A DNA stretch of 64,000 bases from Vandiemenella viatica (lineage: Eukaryota; Arthropoda; Insecta; Orthoptera; Morabidae), in NCBI GenBank assembly GCA_031002005.1, contig JARYHS010013630.1, positions 233,127,539 through 233,191,538 of the forward strand. The letters are read 5' to 3'. Of the stretch, positions 55,293 to 64,000 are shown in pieces. A program made the position numbers and the translations under genes. The notes below the pieces were generated by a model. That model was given only the letters and a program-made list of their open reading frames with translations, ran no database searches and was not told the DNA's origin. Numbering within the stretch: position 1 is the first letter of the stretch; the number at the start of each line of letters is the position of its first letter.

Positions 55293-58200
55293 GATTGCAT
55301 TAAATTGCTTAAAAAAATTGGTGGGGGATCTTGAAACAAATACAGAAAAAACTGGAAGTTACATGATTAACTCAGAATGTCAGGAACAAATACCTGCGAA
55401 AAAAAATTGAGAGCAACTTCCAGGAAACGAAGAGCACTCAAGAATAATAGGAATAAGTTAGTACAAAGAGAGTGAAGAACATTTTATCTAAAGATCAGAT
55501 TAAATTTTTACTAATAGCAAAGAAACATGGTATATGGAACAGGTATGATGCTTGCAAAACATTGAAACCACATACTTTTCCAAAAACTATTATTTGTTTT
55601 TAAGAAATAAACTTATGGCTGTGATCGCATGTCAAATGAAAACAATATTTCTAAAACAATTTGTAGCAAAATAGTCGACATGTTTTTAGACGTGCCAATG
55701 AATGTAATAAAATTGTGTAAAGACATAAAGACGGTTATGGAACTGGAATGCGAAACTGCACGGAAGAAAAAACCTCGCCAATTGCTCACGTCATACGCTC
55801 CAAAAAAGAAAAACGACACGAATGTATGTGAATCTTAATACCAAGTACTTATAAATTTTCTTTGGATTAATTTCTTCGGCATGCGTAAGATACATAGCTT
55901 CGAACATGTGCGCACTCCGTACATTTTTCGATTGTATCCATTGCTTCTGTTTGCTACTACAGTGACGTTATTCTCAACAACCATTAGTTGCTCGTATCGC
56001 TTTGGGCCCAACCTATAGTAGAGTAACCTTGGTTTCACCGCATTGGATATGAAAATGTATGCGGTAGAGTACTTTACTTTGATTAACACATCATAAATAA
56101 ATACTCCCTTCGTCCTACTTTCAGTCACCTGCTGACGTTTAAATTAAACATAATAATATTAGGATAAGGTTTTATGAAAGGAAGCCTGAAGTAATCTGGA
56201 ATGTTGAAAAAGGGAAGTGGGGAAAAGGGAGAAAAAATAACTCCAGCTATCAAAAGCAGACAATGTTCTTAACAAATAATGCCGTAAATTTACAAAGATC
56301 AATCAGACTAATTGTCTGATTAGCGGGACCTTGTTTACTGTAGAATAAAATAGAAGTTATTTATAAACTGATGTCACTTTCAAGTACTTGTTTGAATAAC
56401 GCCGTCCACTGGACTCAGTTTACATTCCAACGTCAATATCGGGTTTAGATTAAACATCACTTAATCGAAGCGTAAGCAGTACTTGCAAAACCTGGACAGA
56501 TAAACAGAGATCGTCAGAAACAGAAACTGAAAACAGGTCATGTTTGTACCAGTGAGTTAGCCGTAAACAATTGTTTAAAGGGAGTTAAATAAAAACAGAA
56601 ATTCCACTCCACAGCTCTGCACTTTTTTTTTTAATTGTTGGAAATTGATTCTCCTCATGAGACATATTCGATGATTGAATGATATAGTGACCGCTTTATC
56701 GGCATATTGTGCCGACTCGGTGTTGTTGGGAACAAATATAAAATAACTTACAGCTTTTCTGCGGGAATTCTAGCAATCAAATTCTAAGTTCACGCGTACT
56801 ATGTCGCGGGTAACAGCTAGTATAAAATAAAGTTTGATGAACTACCTGATATAGCCTGGCGGTTAAGTTGACTTTAGATGGGAACCGATGTAAAATTTTT
56901 AAATTTTTATTGTTTTTTACAAATTAGCTCCTTAAGCCGTCTTACTTGACAATGACGTTCAACCTAAGTAACAACCGAGGTAATCTAATTACATCATTTA
57001 AAAATCGGATAATTTCTACTGAAATTAATTATAACTAATTGAAAAAATTTTCAGAGCCAGGGTGAAGGTAGATCGGTTGTTTTTTTGCCGTAAAAGGACT
57101 CAATGCATCTTTATAATTACAGGGATCCAAGCAAAAGAAAGGTTCTCAGGCCTATCGCATAATTAGTCGTGAATATATAATGGTTACTGATGCAATAATA
57201 ATCGTTTCACAAGTGATTCTGCAATACTGGATTCCTATCCAGTAATGCCCTGAATAATGTGTTTCTATGATTGCAAAGGCTGTCAATTCATGGCAGTTGA
57301 ATTAGGCTCTATTCCCTAGCAAAGTGATACCCTATACTGCCACGCCAATGACCCACTTAACTACCCTGTTCGACTGATAAATTACACTATAAGTACATTT
57401 CCAAGGAAATAAATTGGTTCTCAGACCATTTCACGTGCAATAAATGGCATCTTTTCTTGAAATAATCTGTTACTCCTTTTTGAAGATGTAAATAATAACG
57501 AAAGAAGTATCATACTTATTGTTCTTGAAAATTATTTGCCGTTCACAAGAGATAAAATGCTTTTCATTGAACTGAGATACATTGTGTCACATCAGTAAAC
57601 TATATATTGTAAGATACATTAAATGAATAACTAAATATTTTTTATGCCACATCCTTTACCAGACTCATCGCTCATTATTAAATTCACAGAAGAAGTTATA
57701 ACCTGCAGTTTTGTGTTGTGCATAACTTTCTATAGCGGCCACAACCACAGTTCTGTGTTAAATCTTTGACGGGCTGACAGTTTTGGTATGAAATGTTGCG
57801 AACCCCATTTAATTTTCTCGTAAACTGTTGTAATTGGAAATCAAGCCTCGGGGAATCAGAAAAGATCGTTAAAACGGAGAATATTAGGTTGCTGCCTGTC
57901 TGGCAGAGAATTCATAAGCCGGCCGTTCGCAGTTGTCAGTTCCTAACAGAGCAGAGCACGCGATTCTCTGCCACGCAGGCAGTCTAATGGAAACTAACGA
58001 TGCAGATCCGAGCCAACTTCACGACTAGTTAGTTATTCTACTGCAGCTTATAAACTGTTTTTCCTTCAATCGAAATTAAATGTAACTTCCACAATCGGTA
58101 TTGGTGTCTGATATTACACATCCAGCTACATATTCAGATGCGAGTGAACAACGTAATAATAGAGGTGAATCTCCGATGGGGTATTTGGAACATCAGTGTT

Positions 58201-59697
58201 GCTATTTGCATCAGAACCGTCTCTATTACTTAGCTGATGTTTCAATGTGCCACAAGTTGAAATAACGCTATATTTTACGTGTCATACGGTCTACTCCGTA
58301 ATAAAGTTATTTTTTTTTTTTTCAAAGCTAAAATTGAAACGTGAGGTTAAAGCCTCATATTGATAAATTTTAATTGACTAAACTATTATTCGAGATATCT
58401 GTTTACAACGTATTTTAAAGATGTAATCTTACATAAACTTCGATAAATAAAATCATTCTCCTCATTTCTACGAAATTAAAAGATGGTTAACCAGAGGATA
58501 AAAGTTCATGTTTAGGTTAAAAGATATGGGTTCACGTGTAAAGGAAATTAACGAGACTGCTTTTCGACATGGCTTAAAAGCTTGAAATAATCCTTAAGTA
58601 ACACTTCTGTATTTTATGACTCAAAATCACCTATTAATCTGTCTTTAGATGATAAAGAAGTAAGCATACCAGTGGTAAGAATACACTTAATTCAAAACCC
58701 TATGACAAAACTAATTCTGATATTATATTTGTGAATTATTGGCAGTCCTTAAATTAGACTCATTGATCCTCGCGGAAAGTTCAGAATTCGGCAGTAAAAC
58801 AGAGTAATATATTCTGAGTCTCTGTGAATGACAGAAGGTTTAGAGGCTATGCTTAAAAAATTATTGCCCTCTTCCCATTGCCCTGAAATTATAACTGCAT
58901 GACCTTTTGAAGGTTACAAAAACCATTACCATTTTATATTAGCAATACAAATTAGGAGAGAAGTACAATGTTATTTAGAAATCATTTTGTCAGATGAATC
59001 TGAGACTCAGAATGAATTTTCACGTTTCCGTTATCTGTCTCTTCCGCTAATGAATAACTAAGGTAAATGTCTTCCTAGAATTCGAAATTCCGAATAAATA
59101 CTTAAACTTAAATATTGTTAGGCATGAACTGTATGTACGTCTGTACCAGGAACGGATAAATATAAATTAAAACTTGAATTTGGTGGCTACTGAAATAGCA
59201 AATGACGCGGTTATTAGCACAGTGTGATTGCGTGAAGCAACCAGCTATCATTTTTATTATCAGTGTGACAGTTACGGGTCGAAAAGAAGTTCATCTAAAT
59301 GTAGGAATACACATTGCCATATGAGATTTGGGGAAATTTTAAATGCAGGTGGTAATGAATCTAATCACATCGTAAATGGCTATCAATAGAGAAAGCTAAG
59401 TAATATGACAAAAATGTAGTTAAGAATGAAGTGAAAATCGGAATAAATTGCTGATAAATTTGGCTTAATTATTCAAACGAAACTCAAAATACTGCACGTA
59501 ATGTTGCTTCTAAATTCAGTATTTGTATTAGACCCGGGTATAGCAGAAATAAACCTAATAATTAAAAATACAGTCATTTTGTTGCCCGAGACTTTTGACG
59601 AAATTATCGAACAGACAGGGTTGCATATCACTCATATAAAGAAAGGAAGAGTACCATTTTAAAACTCGCTCTCTTAACTGATAAAATGTAGGTAAAC
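55293..59697. other. AT-rich intergenic sequence
   Basis: Short frames at 55629-55838 (plus, Lys-rich) and 55835-56128 (minus) have no recognised domain. No LINE or DNA-transposon termini were found. A 20-bp inverted repeat at 57892-57982 is listed separately. Confidence 0.45.
57892..57982. repeat. 20-bp inverted repeat
   Basis: CTGCCTGTCTGGCAGAGAAT (57892-57911) and, inverted, CTGCCTGCGTGGCAGAGAAT (57963-57982): two adjacent mismatches, 51-bp spacer. The block is GC-richer than its surroundings. No target duplication is evident. Confidence 0.8.
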
Positions 59698-59699
59698 TA

Positions 59700-61121
59700 C
59701 ACTCCTGGAAATTGAAATAAGAACACATTGATGCCGGTGTGTAAGACCCACCATACTTGCTCCGGACACTACGAGAGGGCTGTACAAGCAATGATCAAAC
59801 GCACGGCACAGCGGACACACCAGGAACAGCAGTGTTGGCCGTCGAAGGGTGCTAGCTGCGCAGCGGTTGGGCACCTCCGCAGTCAGTGTCAGCCAGTTTG
59901 CCGTAGCATACGGAGCTCCATCTCAGTCTTTAACACTGGTTGCATGCCGCGACAGCGTGTACGTGAACCGTATGTGCAGTTGACGGACTTTGAGCTAGGG
60001 CGTATAGTGGGCATGCGGGAGGCCGGGTGGACGTACCGCTGAATTGCTCAACATGTGGGGCGCGAGGTCTCCACAGTACATCGATGTTGTCGCCAGTGGT
60101 CGGCGGAAGGTGCACGTGCCCGTCGACCTTGGTCCGGACAGCAGCGACGCACGGACGCACGCCAAGACCGTCGCATCCTACGCAGTGCCGTAGGGGACCG
60201 CACTGCCACTTCCCGGCAAATTAGGGACACTGTTGCTCCTGGGGTATCAGAGAGGACCATTCGCAACCGTCTCCATGAAGCTGGGCTACGGTCCCGCGCA
60301 CCGTTAGGTCGTCTTCCGCTCACGCCCCAACATCGTGCAGCCCGCCTCCAGTGGTGTCGCGACAGGCGTGTATGGAGGGACGAATGTAGACGTGTCGTTT
60401 TCAGTGATGAGAGTCGCTTCTGCCTTGGTGCTAATGATGGCCGTATGCGTGTTTGGTGCCGTGCAGCTGAGCGCCACAATCAGGACTGCATACGACCGAG
60501 GCACACAGGGCCAACACCCGGCATCATGGTATTGGGAGCGATCTCCTACACTGGCCGTACACCTCTGGTGATCGTCGAGGGGACACTGAACAGTGCACGG
60601 TACATTCAAACCGTCATCGAACCCATCGTTCTACCATTCCTAGACTGGCAAGGGAACATGCTGTTCCAACAGGACAATGCACGTCCACATGTATCCCGTG
60701 CCACCCAACGTGCTCTAGAAGGTGTAAGTCAACTACCCTGGCCAGCGAGATCTCCGGATCTGTCCCCCATTGAGCATGTTTGGGACTGGATGAAACGTCG
60801 TCTCACGCGGTCTGCACGTCCAGCACGAACGCTGGTCCAGCTGAGGCGCCAGGTGGAAATGGCTTGGCATGCCGTTCCACAGGACTACATCCAGCACCTC
60901 TACGATCGTCTCCATGGGAGAATTGCATCCTGCATTGCTGCGAAAGGAGGATATACACGGTACTAGTGCCGACATTGTGCATGCTCTGTTGCCTGTGTCT
61001 ATGTGCCTATGGTTCTGTCTGTGTGATCATGTGTTTTATCTGACCCCAGGAATGTGTATATAAAGTTTCCCATTCCTGGGACAATGAATTCACGGTGTTC
61101 TTATTTCAATTTCCAGGAGTG
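59700..61121 (+). mobile_element. Tc1/mariner transposon with perfect 27-bp TIRs
   Basis: It begins CACTCCTGGAAATTGAAATA (TIR 59700-59726) and ends with the exact reverse complement (61095-61121). TA duplications flank at 59698-59699 and 61122-61123. The 1422-bp length and single-ORF structure are typical. The identical TIRs and the nearly intact gene mark it as recent. Confidence 0.95.
59944..60966 (+). pseudogene. Tc1-like transposase with one premature stop
   Basis: Start at the ATG at 59944 (MPRQRVREPYVQLTDFELGR). The N-terminal paired HTH part includes REAGWTYR and GREVSTVHRCCRQWSAEG; the second HTH includes ISERTIRNRLHEAG-like sequence (VSERTIRNRLHEAGL). The DDE core has VFSDESRFCLG (first Asp), FQQDNARPHVS (second Asp) and PWPARSPDLSPIEHVWD (Glu), with 32 residues between the second Asp and the Glu by my count. 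The frame ends IAAKGGYTRY with TAG at 60964-60966 (340 codons). The only break is TGA at 60040-60042 (codon 33), most simply a CpG-type C-to-T change of a CGA Arg codon. Internal initiation after it would lack the first HTH. Confidence 0.92.
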
Positions 61122-61123
61122 TA

Positions 61124-64000
61124 TTTCGTATTGGAAATAAAAAAAATTAATGACCTCGCAAATGTTCAATATCTCCAAACCCAGAAAGTCTAAAATTAGT
61201 TTCACAGTAAGAAAAAATTTAATTTGTTCTTGGGATCCATGGATGTTAGTTCACTTCTTGATTAATTACAACTGAAAATAATAATCCGAAAGAAATGCCA
61301 GAGAGATAAGCATTTTGTCTTTTTCTTTCATGTCCACATTTTACACATATGGAATAGTTGCAAACAGAGGCCTGAAACTGATTCATCCCAAAATACTGTC
61401 TTCACCACACTCTTCTTACTTTCATAATTTTGATACTTACAATAATTCCGGCCATTAGATGGCGACTACTACTTTTCAATTCTAATGTCGTTCCGAAGCA
61501 GATACATAGGACCTATGCAATAAGGTTTTGTTTTTTTTTCCCTCTATCAAGGAATATGTAAGTTTTATAAAGATAATGGCATGGATATAAGACATTGTAT
61601 AATGGCAAATAAAGTTTATTTTTAAATATATAAAACATAATAATTCGGATTTGAAGACCTTCTGAGTACACAAATACGAGTATTCTCGTACAACATTAAA
61701 AAGTTTCAAGCATTTTTTATGGATGTATTCGCCATTTGTGGAGTAACTTGTTAAGAGGTAAAATGAATATTGCAGTAAAAACATTCTTCAGTTTCAATCT
61801 TATATAATTTATTTATTTTTAAATTGGAAATAGAAGAAATTTTTCCGTCACTATAAATGAAAATATAAAATTCAGTTCAGAGATAAAATTTTAACCATTC
61901 AAAATCGGTATTTTTAGTGCATATAAGAGGTCAGGAATAATGTTTTACTGATGATTGTATAAGATTCAGTCACAGCATTTTGTTCACTACTCAGTACGCC
62001 AAAATTACGGTACTGTGCGCTGTTGGTGCTATACGTTTCTGTGTGTGTAATATGCGGAGCTCCCCACATACGTCGTTACTGCAAATCAATCCCTGGGTGT
62101 GTTCCGGGCAATTTCATTATTCGGGTGAAAAATGGATTAGGTGAAGAATTGTCCTAAGTTTGAATGCACGCCGCTGATTTGTTACTTTAATTGAACATGT
62201 TCAATTTACAGGCCGCAACCGCTGCCTTTAGTTACATCGCGCATTAATCATCAATCACTTGCTAATTATTCAGCCGTCACGTGCTAGCGGTCGGCTTGTG
62301 GTGCGCTACGAAACCTGTTACCGGCTGCGTGGGAGGAGGGGAGGGAACTGCTTTTAATTAAAATCCATTGTGTATTTATTATGTGAATATTATATCAAAA
62401 ATTTATGAAGTGCAGATGCAGAGAAAGTAAACTGAAATTAAAAATTATCATCAACCGTTGGACAGGTAATGCATTTAATGAAATGAAAAGTGCATCTGGG
62501 AGACCAAAATAAAACTAATAATGGTCACTGTCAAAGCGGCAATGGACAGCGAGAGGTCAGTAAAATCCGAAAGTCTCGAGTGAAAGACCGCTATGACGGT
62601 TATAACGGCCAGCACCTAATGTTTACGTTTTCATCATTAGTAGGATCAAGGATTAGGCCATGCAGCCAATTCTTTTCAAGCAGAAAATGGTGAGATCCTT
62701 CCTCAGTATATTTTCAGTCCATTTCTTTTCTCATTCATCTATCCTGTGGCGAGTGTTGTTATTGGTCTATAATATCTTCATTTACAATAATTCCTTCTTT
62801 AATATGGAAAATGAAAAGACTTTTCACCGTCTGTTTTCTGTGTTTCATCTCGCAGTTTAGATGACGCGAAGAAATGTGGGGGTGCTACTGCTTTTTATTT
62901 TGATTGCTATACGATTAAATGAACACAACGTAATTTTAACTGTTATTTTGCTTAATATATCTTTATCTCCTTTGTATGTTACATCGAATCCTAAATATAA
63001 TTGCTATGTAAATCACTTCTCTGTAACAATTTTTGATATAATTTTTAACTTACCATCTGTCTTGCATATTACAAGCGTGTCAACTGTAGTCAGTAATTTC
63101 TTGATGTTTCACATTTTGTGTTCAGTAATCAATAAATTTCAACACTTTTTCCAGTAAAACAATGGTGTTCGGTTTTATCTTCCCTGATAGTCAAATATTA
63201 AAAATTCAGTGAAATTTATTTCACTCCATTGAATCAGAGACTAATGTCAAGAATTTAATTTTTGGCTGGAAAGCAGTCTATCTTTGATTACAATATTACA
63301 TAAACATCTCGTTTTGAAATTTTTTCTTGTGATTTAATACTCGTTAAATGCAGCAGACAGATTTTTATTTAATTATTATGTCCTCTTGCTCATTCGTATA
63401 AACTAATTATATTGCTAATGCTTCTGTTCCCCATTTCCGTATTAAAATCCCATCCGAAGATGACTTAATAATTCTGCTAGTTTCATTTACAATTTGTAAA
63501 ATGTTTGAGTATTATCTTTCAGTAATGGTACTAAGACGTTTGTACTATACATCAGGCTCTAGTGACTTAAGTTCATGTTATTAATGAGAGCATTTTATTC
63601 ATTCGAAAGTGTTTCGCGGAGTTCAAAGTAACGGGCAACAGAAAACAACACAACAGTTAATTCAAATTATCCATATACCATATTCACCGTATTCGGACCA
63701 TCGACTGCGTTACCGTTGTAGGAGTCTTACAAGATGAAGATAGCACCACACTCAACAACGAATAACAGGCCGAGGGCAAAAATAAAGAATTTTTACTAAC
63801 ATTATAAGTATATTAATGACAGTAGAGAGCAGATGAGATACGGAAAGGTACAGCAGGCATTTTGTCTTGGTTAGAAGAAAGTTTTCAACTAAAACTTCTA
63901 TCACATAGGTGAACTTGAAGTACAGTAACTTTTCGATTCTAGACCAGACTTACCGGTAGTTGAAGCAGACTACAGAGATCCACGTTTACAATATCTTTAT
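61124..64000. other. AT-rich sequence to the window end
   Basis: Short AT-driven frames such as 62861-63157 (98 codons, hydrophobic because of T-rich codons) have no support as genes. A GC-richer patch at 62260-62345 is unexplained. No repeat termini were recognised. Confidence 0.45.

Noticed and set aside
60048..60479. 143-codon minus-strand frame
   Set aside because: Antisense shadow of the Tc1 transposase.
62861..63157. Hydrophobic 98-codon frame resembling a membrane protein
   Set aside because: T-rich DNA yields Leu/Ile/Phe codons automatically; no other evidence for a gene.

Overview
The window is a stretch of a large, AT-rich animal genome. I found no host protein-coding gene, rRNA, tRNA gene or CRISPR array that I could defend. 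Almost everything recognisable is a transposable element (TE) or its remains. The mix (tRNA-derived SINEs, a Helitron, Jockey-, I- and CR1-like LINEs, a Penelope-like element, and Tc1, hAT and PIF/Harbinger-like DNA transposons) fits an insect. The SINE type and the loose packing suggest an orthopteran such as a grasshopper or locust; that is an inference from repeat style, not a species identification.

Layout. 1-5.05 kb is AT-rich filler with a SINE scrap and a minus-strand CR1-like LINE 3' fragment (3.26-3.95 kb). 5053-10634 is a Helitron with both termini (A|TC at the 5' end, CTAG|T at the 3' end, and a terminal hairpin). Its degenerate Rep/helicase gene is interrupted by a minus-strand SINE, a 277-bp hAT-type MITE with an 8-bp target duplication, and an 854-bp TIR transposon with a TA target site that carries a DUF4817-type helix-turn-helix protein. 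10.6-35 kb is mostly unassigned, with islands: SINE scraps, a Penelope GIY-YIG endonuclease remnant (18.6-19.0 kb), a hAT transposase C-terminus (20.6 kb), a Helitron-like 5' end with degenerate tandem repeats (23.2-23.8 kb), a decayed Tc1 copy (24.0-24.7 kb), a possible PIF/Harbinger element (31.0-32.4 kb) and several GC-rich patches of unknown role.

35.3-36.7 kb is a 5'-truncated CR1-like LINE with a GTAGAT-repeat tail. 38.4-52.7 kb is a TE cluster: a nearly full-length Jockey-like LINE (38.4-43.1 kb), a 158-bp-period tandem repeat, a 465-bp foldback element, a scrap of the same Jockey family's 5' end, a 1393-bp PIF/Harbinger-like element with a TAA duplication, a full-length I-group LINE (45984-51390, 11-bp target duplication, EN + RT + RNase H), and a third, truncated Jockey copy. 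53774-55280 is a compact Penelope-like element on the minus strand with direct pLTR repeats, a terminal palindrome and a 12-bp target duplication. 59700-61121 is a Tc1/mariner element with perfect 27-bp TIRs, whose transposase is broken by a single stop codon. The last 2.9 kb holds nothing I can identify.

There is no pathway here. The relationships are those of insertion: younger elements sit inside older ones, and target duplications give the order of events. None of the proteins looks intact enough to drive transposition from this locus, although the Tc1 copy and the I-group LINE come close.
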